Source of the DNA: a virus
Reading direction: 5' to 3' (one strand)
IMG/VR virus record: IMGVR_UViG_3300036766_001106
Location: 1 to 64,000 of that record
DNA: 64,000 nucleotides
The notes under the pieces are model-generated. The model worked only from the letters and a program-made list of their open reading frames with translations. It was not told the origin of the DNA and made no database searches. The position numbers and the translations under genes were made by a program. Numbering within the stretch: position 1 is the first letter of the stretch; each line of letters opens with the position of its first letter. Shown here piece by piece: positions 44,515-54,025 of this stretch.

Positions 44515-45732
44515 TTACCCCTTACTGATGTATTGGTCTACGTGAGCCGCGGAATGCCGGACGATAACCTGCGTCCCGCCGGTGTCCACGGTGTCGGCCG
44601 TATCCTTGGCAAGCTCCACCATTAGCTGCACCTGGCGATAGAAGTCCAGCAGGTAGATGGCCCGTTGCACCGTCATGGAATCAAATTCCTGGCTCCAGCC
44701 GTATCGTTCCCAAAAAGCCTTCTGATCAACCCTGAAGCGACGTTCTTCTTTCTCCAGGGCCTTTTTCATATGGATGAGCTTTTCTCTGACTTCCGCCTCA
44801 TACTCCATCAAGAGCGTCCGGGCCTCGGCCTTGGTCAACTCCGTCAGCCGGTCGGCCCGCACAAACTCCAGCCGGGCCTCCTCGTAATCTTCTTCGGCCA
44901 GGCGGGCCTGATGGTCGGCTTCCTCCTGTTCCCGCTTCAACTCGATGCGCCGGTAGCCAAGTTCTTCAATCTGTTTCTTGTTCTCCGCCTCATCCTTCAT
45001 GGCCTCCGCATCCAACAGACGGGCGCCGGCCTTCTGCTCATGGAGGGGGATCATGGTTTTCTTGACTTCGGTTAATTGCTTCTGCTTCTCGATGACCAGC
45101 TTCATAGTTTCGGCTCGGCGCTGTTCGGCGATAATGACAATCTGCTCGGCGGCGATGACCTCGTAGAGATAAGCGATAATCTTGAGTTTCTCTTCCGCGG
45201 TCTTCACCTTTTCCCGGATAAGCTGGACCTCGGCGTCCAGGGCGATCCCCTCGGCTTGGATGGCCAGCTTCTTCCAGTAGTTGACCTCGTGCTCGATATT
45301 GGCCTTTTCCTCGATGATGTAAGCCTGGCGCCGCTCCACATCCGATTGGAGTTTCTGGATAGCGGCCTTCTGCTCGTCCAGGGTCATGTCGGCATAGGCT
45401 TTCGTCAGTTCGTGGGCGTTGTCGTAATCGGCTTTGAGGATCTCCAGGTCGAGTTTGGCCAGGCCGACGACCACCTTCTGGTCGGTCTCTTCCTCCTTGA
45501 GGCGCATCTCGGTGAAGTCCTGATAGACCTTGGCGTTGGCCTCGGTCGCCTTGACCTTGACCTGGAAGCCGGTGGCCACGATAAGCTCCAGCACCGGCCC
45601 CGGCGGGGCGGGGAAGCCGCGACCGGCCGCCTCCATGAGGGCGCCCCGGACATCCCCCTGGTATTTCCGGGAGATGCCGTCAAGCTCCTGGCCCCACTTG
45701 GCGGCCTCGTCGGCAGGATATTCCTTGCCCAT
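44515..45732 (-). CDS. Long coiled-coil structural protein (405 aa)
   Basis: Nearly all helical and coiled-coil (LAKLDLEILKADYDNAHELT, QKAAIQKLQSDVERRQAYII, KREQEEADHQARLAEEDYEE). A short Pro-rich N-terminal segment (GRGFPAPPGPVLELIVATGF) precedes it. It ends three bases from the next coiled-coil gene. The two together could form a long internal or tail structure. No family assignment. Confidence 0.55.
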   Translation of the reverse strand: MGKEYPADEAAKWGQELDGISRKYQGDVRGALMEAAGRGFPAPPGPVLELIVATGFQVKVKATEANAKVYQDFTEMRLKEEETDQKVVVGLAKLDLEILKADYDNAHELTKAYADMTLDEQKAAIQKLQSDVERRQAYIIEEKANIEHEVNYWKKLAIQAEGIALDAEVQLIREKVKTAEEKLKIIAYLYEVIAAEQIVIIAEQRRAETMKLVIEKQKQLTEVKKTMIPLHEQKAGARLLDAEAMKDEAENKKQIEELGYRRIELKREQEEADHQARLAEEDYEEARLEFVRADRLTELTKAEARTLLMEYEAEVREKLIHMKKALEKEERRFRVDQKAFWERYGWSQEFDSMTVQRAIYLLDFYRQVQLMVELAKDTADTVDTGGTQVIVRHSAAHVDQYISKG

Positions 45733-46091
45733 CAGTTTCTACCCCTATTCCGTGCTTTGTTCACGGCGTTCTTGAAATTCGCCAGCCAGGTCTCGTTGCC
45801 CTGCAAACCGGACCTTGGCAGACAACGTTTCGGCGTTCCCCTGGGTATCTGGAGGTCAATAATCTGCTCCCCAGCCCTGGTCTGACTTAAAACATGCTTG
45901 AACTCCCCTATCCACCGCTCGTTCCTCTCAGCATCAATCCGGGGAAGAATCTGCCGAGGCAACCGCTCCCGGATGACCCCCGGTATAATGACCGCTTCTT
46001 CGGCCCAGGCCCAGGCGATGACGCCCTTGGTCGCCAGGGCGAGAACCGTATGGCTGGCGATGACCCCTTTAGTAGCAAGGGTCAGGCTCAT
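45732..46091 (-). CDS. Small predicted structural protein with LATKGVI repeat (119 aa)
   Basis: It begins with two copies of LATKGVI (MSLTLATKGVI then LALATKGVIAWAWAEEAVII), a pattern seen in short phage tail-associated proteins, and continues in a basic, Arg-rich segment. It overlaps the preceding gene by four bases and the next by one. The function is unknown. Confidence 0.5.
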   Translation of the reverse strand: MSLTLATKGVIASHTVLALATKGVIAWAWAEEAVIIPGVIRERLPRQILPRIDAERNERWIGEFKHVLSQTRAGEQIIDLQIPRGTPKRCLPRSGLQGNETWLANFKNAVNKARNRGRN

Positions 46092-46750
46092 TGCTTCGCC
46101 ACCTGATAATTGGTCATCTCCGCCCCGGACCAGGCCCCGATAATCTGGTAGGTGGCGAGCACATCATCGTCGCTGCCCACCGAAGCCGGGTCCGTGTATG
46201 TCCTTATACGTCCAGAAACCAGGAAACCATCGGCGTTATAAACGGCCTCGTCCAGGCAGTAGTTCTCCTGCATGAGGCCCAGGGCACGCAGAATACCAGC
46301 CAATTCAGGGGTTAATTCCGTCCTGACCGCCTCGGCTATTTGCTCCGGCGTGGCCCCCCCGGACCCCTCCAGCAGGGCGGCGGACACATCGGCCTCGTAA
46401 CCGATGTTCACATAGGCCGTGGGGTATAGGGCCAGCATTGGGTCGCCATCTTCGTCCACGGCCACCAGATTGCCCCCGGAGACGGTGCAATAGGTCCATG
46501 CGACCCTGGCCTCGAAAGCGACCTTGGCGTTATAGAGCCTGATGGTCAGGCCGGTATATCGTCCGACACCGATTTGGTCCTTGCCGACCCCCTCCACGAT
46601 TTCAGGTTCATCCATGGCCTCAATGTCATCAGATATACTCCGAAGCGTGTCGTAAAGGTCTTGCAAAGACAGCGTATCAGAGGGGGCCGCCACCGTGATG
46701 ACCCGTGGCGACGCACTCCAATCAATGCTGATGTCCCCTCTTATGGTCAT
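46088..46750 (-). CDS. Predicted phage structural protein (220 aa)
   Basis: Beta-rich and acidic: ISIDWSASPRVITVAAPSDT, SLQDLYDTLRSISDDIEAMD, RYTGLTIRLYNAKVAFEARV, ending GAWSGAEMTNYQVAKQ. Proteins of this kind sit among tail or neck genes in many phages. It overlaps the small gene at 46722 by 29 bases and the next gene by four. Confidence 0.6.
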   Translation of the reverse strand: MTIRGDISIDWSASPRVITVAAPSDTLSLQDLYDTLRSISDDIEAMDEPEIVEGVGKDQIGVGRYTGLTIRLYNAKVAFEARVAWTYCTVSGGNLVAVDEDGDPMLALYPTAYVNIGYEADVSAALLEGSGGATPEQIAEAVRTELTPELAGILRALGLMQENYCLDEAVYNADGFLVSGRIRTYTDPASVGSDDDVLATYQIIGAWSGAEMTNYQVAKQ

Positions 46751-46901
46751 CGTTTAACCCTCGGCATTTGGTCTCAATTTCATGGGCCAGGATGAGTAGT
46801 TCATCCGCCGTGAAGGTACCATGAAGCTCCACCCAAGCTTGGCCTCGATATAAGGAGCCAACCTTTGGTTTAAGATAGCGTTCCTCCAATTCGTCAGCCA
46901 T
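46722..46901 (-). CDS. Small protein (59 aa) between tail genes
   Basis: MADELEERYLKPKVGSLYRG then a Trp and Cys in a helical part, ending KRGHQH. The ATG lies on the stop of the spike-like gene (TAATG), and its last codons overlap the start of the 220-residue gene. It is not recognised but is well placed and coupled. Confidence 0.55.
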   Translation of the reverse strand: MADELEERYLKPKVGSLYRGQAWVELHGTFTADELLILAHEIETKCRGLNDDHKRGHQH

Positions 46902-48499
46902 TAGGTCGCCTGCGGGTCAGTCTGGAGAATCGGGGTGACTGCCACCCCAGCAGCACCAAAAGAGGTGTCCAGGGTAAAGTCCTTATACCCATATTTTCGC
47001 ACTCTGGCCTTCACATCGAAGGCCGCAGTATAAATGATGTTGTCCGATTGTTCGGTCGCAGCATCAGCCAGGAGATCAAGAAGGGGTACATAGAGACTCC
47101 CGCTCTGGCCGGTCGGGTTCGGCGTTACCCCGGTAAAAGTCATGGCATTAAACCCGGTGTAAGCGAAAACAGTATCTCCCACTCGCAAAGACCCGGATTG
47201 CGGCACTTTGTTAGCGTTAATCGTAGCGGTAACAACAATGGTAGTAGTAGTCACGGAGTCGATGGTGTATTGATCCTTGATGATATTCGCCCCGTTCCGT
47301 TCAGCGATGAGAATTCTGCATCCGGACAAGGAGGCGTGAGACACACTCGCCTTCTGCAAGCTCGGAGGAATCTGCTGGTCGCCGTCAGCGTCAATTAACT
47401 GGAAGGTGGCGGCGGCATAGTCCGTGACCCAAACACCCCTGGCACCGAAGAAGGTGCCACCAGCGAAGGTTCCGAAAGGCGCCTGCTTAACATCGACATA
47501 GGTGCCTTCCAGAGTCGACCGATATTCCTCACCTTCATCGGCATTGAGAGTTATTTCAGAATTATGCCTAGCAGCATATTTCAAGAACTGATAGACCTGT
47601 TGCATGGTACGCCCGGCGCAGTCGATTTCCACCTTGTAGGGTTGGAGACCATTACCATTATTCAAGTCTCGGTTAATGTCCCCGAAGGTGATGGTGATGT
47701 CATCATAGGCGGCGATGACTTCGGTAAAAGCGGTGCTGGCGTCGTTGGTGGTCGTGGTTCCGGTATCGCCTGTGGTGCGGCTGGTCCGTTCCTTGATGGT
47801 TTCGGAAACCTCGAATATCCCCTCCACTTGGCAGAGATAAAGTCTGCTATTGCCCGCATCAACATACTGAATGCGGCCACTCGCCAGAGAAGTATTGCCA
47901 TAGGCATAATTCCCAGCATCGAAACCAGTTACCGAGGCCACATGCAAGTAAATGTCGCCGGTGAGCAGGTAGTTGAGGTCCTGAAAGGTATTGATACCTA
48001 CCGGGTTCCGGCCACCGCCCGAAAGGTCCACGAAGTTGTGGTCATAGAGGCAATCGGAGTCTCGGGACATGGCCAAGGCGTTGCCGCTATCAATCAGCGA
48101 ACCTCCGGTCTTGACCAGGATGAGGATGTCGATGTTCCCAGGACTCCACCAAGGCGTGACCTCAGCGTCACTCTGCACTATATAAATCATGCTGGAGCGG
48201 TACTGGTCGCCAATGGAATACAGGTTGGCCCATAACTCCTGGGCATTGGAAGATTCAATGGACCCACCTTTCAAAAATTTAAAGTCAGTAGTGGGAGCAC
48301 CAAATGCCCAGCCATTGATGAACCGGAAAACGGTCGGCGTATCAGACACGAAAGCATAGTCATCATCCATTTGTGCCTGGGCCGCAAACTTGGCAGCCAA
48401 CCATTGGAAGAACGCCAGCACAGTAAAAACTTCCGTACCGCTTGTGTGGGTTACGGTTTTGGCCGTGTAATTAACGGTCCAGTCGGTTTCGAGTGACAT
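46901..48499 (-). CDS. Predicted tail fibre or spike protein (532 aa)
   Basis: Beta-rich sequence with many Gly, Asn and Thr (GDIYLHVASVTGFDAGNYAY, TGDTGTTTTNDASTAFTEVI). The last 60 residues, with RKYGYKDFTLDTSFGAAG and a final DPQAT, are shared with the next gene at 48519 (RKYGYKNYKQLIDIGSAN, DPQQS). The common C-terminal module suggests shared attachment or folding. The role in host contact is inferred. Confidence 0.6.
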   Translation of the reverse strand: MSLETDWTVNYTAKTVTHTSGTEVFTVLAFFQWLAAKFAAQAQMDDDYAFVSDTPTVFRFINGWAFGAPTTDFKFLKGGSIESSNAQELWANLYSIGDQYRSSMIYIVQSDAEVTPWWSPGNIDILILVKTGGSLIDSGNALAMSRDSDCLYDHNFVDLSGGGRNPVGINTFQDLNYLLTGDIYLHVASVTGFDAGNYAYGNTSLASGRIQYVDAGNSRLYLCQVEGIFEVSETIKERTSRTTGDTGTTTTNDASTAFTEVIAAYDDITITFGDINRDLNNGNGLQPYKVEIDCAGRTMQQVYQFLKYAARHNSEITLNADEGEEYRSTLEGTYVDVKQAPFGTFAGGTFFGARGVWVTDYAAATFQLIDADGDQQIPPSLQKASVSHASLSGCRILIAERNGANIIKDQYTIDSVTTTTIVVTATINANKVPQSGSLRVGDTVFAYTGFNAMTFTGVTPNPTGQSGSLYVPLLDLLADAATEQSDNIIYTAAFDVKARVRKYGYKDFTLDTSFGAAGVAVTPILQTDPQAT

Positions 48500-48518
48500 C
48501 GCACCTTCCTCCTGTTAA

Positions 48519-50054
48519 TTAAGATTGTTGTGGGTCAACCACCAAAGTAACCGGAATCTGCAAGTTTGCAGACCCTATATCTATAAGTTGTTTATAATTT
48601 TTATACCCATATTTTCTGACCCTCCACCGGGCACCTGATACTGCGGAACCCACGTATGAAGTAGAGATATAACCATTCCCATAAGTAGCGTCATAAGCTG
48701 TTACGCCATTCAAAATAAAAGGTGATTGGTCATCGTTATCAATATAAGCATACGCACCATTAATGCCATTACCGGCTTCATCTTTCACCAACATCGCTAA
48801 TACGATAGATGCCTGGATTGTCGTTGTTCCTGGCGGAGTCCCGGTTTCTTCATGGGTTGAGGGATCGGACAAATTGGTTTTATTGACAATGACTGCCGCA
48901 CTATTCCCTGAGTTTCTAACATCCTTGGTGTTAGTATAAAACCGCATATTATCAAAAGTGTATGTCCCTGCGGCGGGGATATGAGTTGCAGCCGGATTGT
49001 TAATAAAGTTACAGTTTTTAACATTATGCGACTCCGATGAAATTCTTAAACCCCTGTCATCAGCCTGAACAACATTACAAAATTGAACTACGCAAGTATC
49101 AGGGAGAACTTCGCCACATTGGTTAAAATTACAATTAAGAACCTCTCGCCCACTTGCATTAGGCGGCAAATAAACATCGCCAGCGTTATTGAAGGTACAT
49201 CCATACAGTTTGAGAATATCAATATTCGTGTCATCCAAATCGAGTAAATATGGTTGGGTTCCCTTAAAAAATATGCCACCATATCCTTGTGTCCCTGCCT
49301 TGTTTCCTAATGTAAAATTAGTAGTTCCAGTAGCATATCCTTCAATCTTAATCTTATAAAGAGTCGAAGCAACTTTGGGATTATCAAAAAACATTACTAA
49401 CTTATCTGCATCTATAAAATCAATATGTAACGCAGAACTGCCGAAGATTAACTCACCTTGAATATAATAAATCCCACCCCTTTTGGCGACTATGCCATAT
49501 TTACCTGCTACATCTGCCGTATAAATATTTTCCCAGGTAATAGCATCCGCAGCCCCGGAAGTAATTCTAAGTCCAGACCCATAATGCACAAAATCCCAAA
49601 AGCAATTAACAACTGTGGACTTTCCAACTGTATAAAAATTTACCCCAATATATCGATGAACAGACGGGTCGTAAGTACCGCTTGATGGGCCATCATTGGT
49701 TGCTTCCGCCGAACAACAAAATCTTTGCCACCCACCTGAATAGTTATCAGAACCACCAACATAGATGGTCTTATACGCCCCATTCTTATCTTCTAAATAA
49801 ATTCTTAATCCACCATTAACTTTTGTTTCTAAAACTGTAATAGATTGAAACCAGACAAAGAAATGCTGTCCTGACATATTTACGCCATTCACACCACCTT
49901 GATCGAATTTAGCAACCGTGCCAAGAGCAGCACTAATTTTAAGGGCAAGGCAATATGTTCCTTCAAGCACAAAATCAGTATTAGTTGCCCCACTGCTCCA
50001 GGCAGCTTCGCAAGCACTAATTAAGATTAAGAGAGGAGTAAGGGTGATTGCCAC
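48519..50054 (-). CDS. Predicted tail spike with beta-helix-like repeats (511 aa)
   Basis: Repeated short beta strands with Asn/Asp turns (LDLDDTNIDILKLYGCTFNN, REVLNCNFNQCGEVLPDTCV, SESHNVKNCNFINNPAATHI) look like a parallel beta-helix, the usual fold of phage tailspikes. The C-terminus repeats that of the gene at 46901. The DNA is visibly more AT-rich than the genes on either side, which is common for receptor-binding genes acquired by exchange. The first residues (TPLLILISACEAAW) look like a hydrophobic start, possibly a signal-like segment, which is odd for a virion protein. Confidence 0.6.
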   Translation of the reverse strand: MAITLTPLLILISACEAAWSSGATNTDFVLEGTYCLALKISAALGTVAKFDQGGVNGVNMSGQHFFVWFQSITVLETKVNGGLRIYLEDKNGAYKTIYVGGSDNYSGGWQRFCCSAEATNDGPSSGTYDPSVHRYIGVNFYTVGKSTVVNCFWDFVHYGSGLRITSGAADAITWENIYTADVAGKYGIVAKRGGIYYIQGELIFGSSALHIDFIDADKLVMFFDNPKVASTLYKIKIEGYATGTTNFTLGNKAGTQGYGGIFFKGTQPYLLDLDDTNIDILKLYGCTFNNAGDVYLPPNASGREVLNCNFNQCGEVLPDTCVVQFCNVVQADDRGLRISSESHNVKNCNFINNPAATHIPAAGTYTFDNMRFYTNTKDVRNSGNSAAVIVNKTNLSDPSTHEETGTPPGTTTIQASIVLAMLVKDEAGNGINGAYAYIDNDDQSPFILNGVTAYDATYGNGYISTSYVGSAVSGARWRVRKYGYKNYKQLIDIGSANLQIPVTLVVDPQQS

Positions 50055-50056
50055 TT

Positions 50057-50533
50057 TTACCTCTTCATTAAATTATCAAAAACCGTGATATAAGCCGCAG
50101 CATCAGTCCAAAGGTTATCAACTCCGGGAATCGTGACCCAGGTTTTATCCTCCCGGCCAGGGGTAATCTTGGGTCCGAAATCCCCCCCAAAGACATAGAT
50201 CACGTTTTCTGGATGTTGAAATTGGAGGAGTGGTATCCCTACAACTCCAATCTCAGCTAAAGATTTATCATTCTCCAGGTAAACAAATTGAGCATCCAGA
50301 TAAGCCTGCTCTATTGCCTCCAGGTTATCGAAAGCCTCAAAGATAATCCCGGAGTCAGCGTTCTGGAAATACTGGAGGATGTGGAACCTCGTGCGATCCA
50401 CCACGAGAATGTGGGTCACTCCAAGGTTACGGAGGTTAAAAATCCATCGGTCAAGGACGTTCTCAATGGCTCCCGTCCGTAAAGACATGGCGTTGGATAC
50501 AGTATCATCGAGGAAGAAAATGACGCCTATCAT
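50057..50533 (-). CDS. SPOUT-like or unknown phage protein (158 aa)
   Basis: Starts MIGVIFFLDDTVSNAMSLRT and has NVIYVFGGDFGP and TWVTIPGVDNLWTDAAAYIT, followed by a helical end. The last two segments resemble the SAM-binding knot of SPOUT RNA methyltransferases (a GG loop and a V-x-IP...N...AA motif), but the match is faint. The start at 50533 overlaps the preceding stop (ATGA). Position among tail genes gives no hint of function. Confidence 0.45.
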   Translation of the reverse strand: MIGVIFFLDDTVSNAMSLRTGAIENVLDRWIFNLRNLGVTHILVVDRTRFHILQYFQNADSGIIFEAFDNLEAIEQAYLDAQFVYLENDKSLAEIGVVGIPLLQFQHPENVIYVFGGDFGPKITPGREDKTWVTIPGVDNLWTDAAAYITVFDNLMKR

Positions 50534-50787
50534 CGTTTTACCCTCAACCCGCCCATCGCCCGCCGCACCGCCGGGGTCATGTTGGCCCAATCCGCCGGGT
50601 ATTTGACCCGCAGGGCCGGAGCCCGGCGGGGGGCCGGTTCGATAGTTAGAGCCGCCGGGCATTCATGGCAGGGAAACCCGGGGAGACAATAATCGCTTAA
50701 CTGGTTCTCCAGGCAATGCCAAAGCCTCATTTCCATCCGATAGCCTTCGCAAAAGAACCAATCTTCGCAGCCTTCATGCCCGCTCAT
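50530..50787 (-). CDS. Cys-rich phage protein (85 aa)
   Basis: CEDWFFCEGYRMEMRLWHCL and YCLPGFPCHECPAAL supply seven Cys residues, suggesting zinc binding. The C-terminus is basic and Pro/Ala-rich (PAPRRAPALRVKYPADWAN). It is coupled to both neighbours by overlapping start and stop codons. Not recognised. Confidence 0.6.
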   Translation of the reverse strand: MSGHEGCEDWFFCEGYRMEMRLWHCLENQLSDYCLPGFPCHECPAALTIEPAPRRAPALRVKYPADWANMTPAVRRAMGGLRVKR

Positions 50788-53003
50788 CGTTTCACCCTCA
50801 CCACCGGGATGATCTCAAAATGGCTTAGTTGCTCAAAATCCGATATTTCGATGGTCATCAAACGGTCCTGCAGGTCGGTGCTCACATTGAAACGGTCCCT
50901 CTGGAGCTTAAAATAGCCCTCCCGACCCTTGGTCTCCGCCACCACATGGGCTTCCGGGACCCCGGCGTCTCCCGGGTAGATGGCCCGCACCCCCTTGAGG
51001 TTGTCCACTCCAAAATTAGCCGGGCCCAGGCGCAGGCCGGAATGGACCGTTTGCCCATCGTCGTCGTCCCCCTCCAGCACATAGATACCGTCATCTTTGG
51101 CGGCCAGAACTTCGCCGTTTCTGGTCGCATAGGAATTGAAGTTGAACCCGCTATACATGGAGGGCGAAAAGCTGAAGCCGGTGAGGACCCAGGTCTCATA
51201 AAGTTCTGCATCCTCAACGGTGGTGCCTTCCACCAGGACGCCGCCCATGATGTCGAACTCGGTAATCGGCGGCAACCAGAAGCCGAAGACGCAGGCCCCG
51301 CCAACCTTGACCCCACCCCGGCGCACCGTCCACTCATAGACCCCAGGCTCCGGAATGTCGAACTCCAGGGCCCCGGCCACATAAACGCTGCCGCCGGTGG
51401 TGAACTCGTAATAGACTTCATCCGCGTCGGGGGTGATGATCTCAATGGGCGGATACCGCCGTTCCCCCACCACCACGCCGCCGGACAGGGAGAACGTGGT
51501 GATGAGGTCTGCTGGTTCCACGAAGGAGAAATCCAGGGCCCCGCCGATGACCACGCCCTTGCTGGTGGTAAACTCGGTGATGAGGGTCGTGGTGGGGTCG
51601 TAAACCGTGATGGCCAGCTTGCCGCCCACGGCCACGCCGCCTTCCACCTCAATGACGGTAATCCAGGGCTCGGGGGTCTCGATGTCGAGTTTGCCGCCGA
51701 TGGCCACGCCGCCCGCGGTAGTGAAAACGAAAATGCCGGGGTCAACGATTTCAAACTCGAAGGCCCCTTCGACCACCACCCCGCCTTCGGTCTCCATGGC
51801 ATATTCGGCGTACAGGTCAAACTTAGCCGCCGTGTTGTCGAAGGCAAAGGCAAGGCCGTCGGTGTCGATACACCAGAACGGCGGCGGGTCTCCCAGGGCG
51901 GTAAAATCCACGCAACCGTAGCCGCTTAAATAATCCCAACCCGGCACCGGCACCTTGTAAATGCCTTCCAGGAGTACCGTTACCGGGATATTGCCGATAT
52001 ACTGGCGCACCGGACAAGAGTACCCTTCGGCGGTCGGGTCAACCACGACGGTGAGGTAGCCTACATAATGGCGGATGTTAAAACAGGTGCCTTCTATGAC
52101 TACAACGACCGGGATATTTCCCGTATAGATATATTGACCCGGCGGCTGGTAGAGATAGCCTTCCGCCGTGGGGTCCACGGTGACGGTAACATCGCCCACC
52201 TTGGCGTAAATCGGGTCATAGCCCGCCGCCGTGGGGTCAACCGTAACGGTGATGTCACCCGCATATACAAATTGTCCTGGCGGGGTGGCCTCATATTCTA
52301 CCTGGACGATATTTTGAGTGACCTTGACCTTGGGAGGAACCTCATATTCAGTCTGAGTAATATTCTGATAAACCTTGATGCGATTCTGGAAGGTGAGGGC
52401 CTGGCTAAATTCTACCCAAGGGTTGTAATCCAGGGTGGAGGTCTCATCCTCCGGCAAATCCGAGGCGGCAGCGTCCCCGAAACGATGACAGGCAAACATC
52501 ATAGTGGAAATCGTGTTGAATGAACGGAACCCGATTTCAACGACTATGCGGTCGCCCGCCTGGGCATCAACGGATGTAAGAGCCTGAGAATTGGGATAAA
52601 AGCGGTTGGTAAGTGTGCTTAAGACGAACTCCGACTCCAGGGCCGCGGGGAAGTGGGCCAGCAGGACCCCCCGCAGCGTCAAGCCGTCGCCGGAAACCAC
52701 CTTGATGACGATACCCCGGCAAAAATCGGCCAGGGCGTTATCTTCATAAACCCTGATTTGCCCCTTGACCGTCCCGGAGATTGTTTGGGCCGTAAGCGGG
52801 TCGCTGACATATTGCCGCACCAGGACATCGTAGGGCTGGGTATCGACGTTTTCATAAAAACTTGGGGTAGTGGTGAGGACGGTGCCCTGCTTTACCGGCC
52901 CCATCCAATGGCGTAGGGCACCAGTAGTTTTCTCCCAATCAGCCGCAAAAGCAGGACTGTTAGGAGCATTAATGGCTTCTGGTAAATAAAACCGCGTCGG
53001 CAC
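50784..53003 (-). CDS. Repeat-rich tail or baseplate protein (739 aa)
   Basis: After a 220-residue beta-rich domain (SDPLTAQTISGTVKGQIRVY, ALESEFVLSTLTNRFYPNSQ), the middle carries four or five copies of a GDVTVTVDPTAEGY-like unit. The C-terminal half carries about eight copies of an EFTTSGGVVIGGALDF-like unit, separated by 25-30 residues. A final domain contains VAETKGREGYFKLQRDRFNV. Repeats of this type are usual for tail fibres and spikes. Slippage or recombination at the repeats could alter its length. Confidence 0.6.
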   Translation of the reverse strand: MPTRFYLPEAINAPNSPAFAADWEKTTGALRHWMGPVKQGTVLTTTPSFYENVDTQPYDVLVRQYVSDPLTAQTISGTVKGQIRVYEDNALADFCRGIVIKVVSGDGLTLRGVLLAHFPAALESEFVLSTLTNRFYPNSQALTSVDAQAGDRIVVEIGFRSFNTISTMMFACHRFGDAAASDLPEDETSTLDYNPWVEFSQALTFQNRIKVYQNITQTEYEVPPKVKVTQNIVQVEYEATPPGQFVYAGDITVTVDPTAAGYDPIYAKVGDVTVTVDPTAEGYLYQPPGQYIYTGNIPVVVVIEGTCFNIRHYVGYLTVVVDPTAEGYSCPVRQYIGNIPVTVLLEGIYKVPVPGWDYLSGYGCVDFTALGDPPPFWCIDTDGLAFAFDNTAAKFDLYAEYAMETEGGVVVEGAFEFEIVDPGIFVFTTAGGVAIGGKLDIETPEPWITVIEVEGGVAVGGKLAITVYDPTTTLITEFTTSKGVVIGGALDFSFVEPADLITTFSLSGGVVVGERRYPPIEIITPDADEVYYEFTTGGSVYVAGALEFDIPEPGVYEWTVRRGGVKVGGACVFGFWLPPITEFDIMGGVLVEGTTVEDAELYETWVLTGFSFSPSMYSGFNFNSYATRNGEVLAAKDDGIYVLEGDDDDGQTVHSGLRLGPANFGVDNLKGVRAIYPGDAGVPEAHVVAETKGREGYFKLQRDRFNVSTDLQDRLMTIEISDFEQLSHFEIIPVVRVKR

Positions 53004-53017
53004 TTCCGTCCCCTAAT

Positions 53018-54010
53018 TTAAGCCACAGCTTTATAGCCGAACTCTGCGGCGTTTACCCCGCTTGCCAGCCAAGCCGCCGCGGTGTTGGGGTCGGTTTCCC
53101 ATATATTGAACAACCCTTTGGGGGCGGCTGCGGGAACCGCTTTATTGCCGCTAAAATAATCAGTTGCCCCGGAGCGCACCGCCAGTTGCAAGTTTTGGGG
53201 GGTAGGAGCGCCTTCTTTTACGCTGCGGGCATGGACCTGGACGCATTTGATAGATTCAATGGAGCCGACCAAATCACCGAAACCGTGGGTATCCAGGATG
53301 GCGGCTGTATTGGTCTCCACATAATCGGCATCATCGGGCGGCACTTCGTCCACGCATTGAAAATTGGCTCCCGCGGAAGGCGTCCATTGGGCGGCGTTCC
53401 CTGCCGCCGTGGGTCTGATGCCCTGAATCTTGGTGTCGCCAATCCAGGCGGCGTCATCCACCACCAAGTCATCCCACCACCCGTGGGCATAAGCACTCCC
53501 CGTACCGGCAATTCTCAAAATGTCGAATTGCGTATTGGTCCCTGGTTTGGTGTCCCCGGAATAATCAATATCCAAAACGCCATTAAGTTTTACCTGGATG
53601 ATGCCGCCGGAGTCGGCCACTTTTACCCTTACTTCAATCAAATGGGTGGTAGAAAAACCCAAGGCCGTGGTGCCGGTAGCTACCAAGGTGGTCTCAACGT
53701 AGGCTTCCAATTTATAACTTGTAGTATTTCTCCTTAATTGAAAAATGATGTTGGCCCCTTTATAGAGGAACATCACACGGTTCATATAAGCGTTCTGGGT
53801 TAAAGTGTTAGTACGATATTTGAACGCAAAGTATTTCTCATCATCGGCCACCAGGGCATAATCAACAACCGAATCGGACGAAATCGGTAAATTGAGGCAA
53901 TAATCTCCACTCAGGTTTAAGCCGGTAGTAGAGACAAGTGCAGCGCTGCCCGATATGGCAGCCATCAAGGTAAGACCAGCTTCAAAGCCGTCAATGAGTT
54001 CCCTTGCCAT
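53018..54010 (-). CDS. Lectin/LamG-like phage structural protein (330 aa)
   Basis: The first 190 residues are a concanavalin-like jellyroll (KYFAFKYRTNTLTQNAYMNR, LIEVRVKVADSGGIIQVKLN, GWWDDLVVDDAAWIGDTKIQ). The rest (IRPTAAGNAAQWTPSAGANF, VDEVPPDDADYVETNTA) is a conserved structural segment found in many tailed phages. It probably binds carbohydrate or forms part of the tail tip. Confidence 0.75.
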   Translation of the reverse strand: MARELIDGFEAGLTLMAAISGSAALVSTTGLNLSGDYCLNLPISSDSVVDYALVADDEKYFAFKYRTNTLTQNAYMNRVMFLYKGANIIFQLRRNTTSYKLEAYVETTLVATGTTALGFSTTHLIEVRVKVADSGGIIQVKLNGVLDIDYSGDTKPGTNTQFDILRIAGTGSAYAHGWWDDLVVDDAAWIGDTKIQGIRPTAAGNAAQWTPSAGANFQCVDEVPPDDADYVETNTAAILDTHGFGDLVGSIESIKCVQVHARSVKEGAPTPQNLQLAVRSGATDYFSGNKAVPAAAPKGLFNIWETDPNTAAAWLASGVNAAEFGYKAVA

Positions 54011-54025
54011 TGGATTTCCCCCCTC

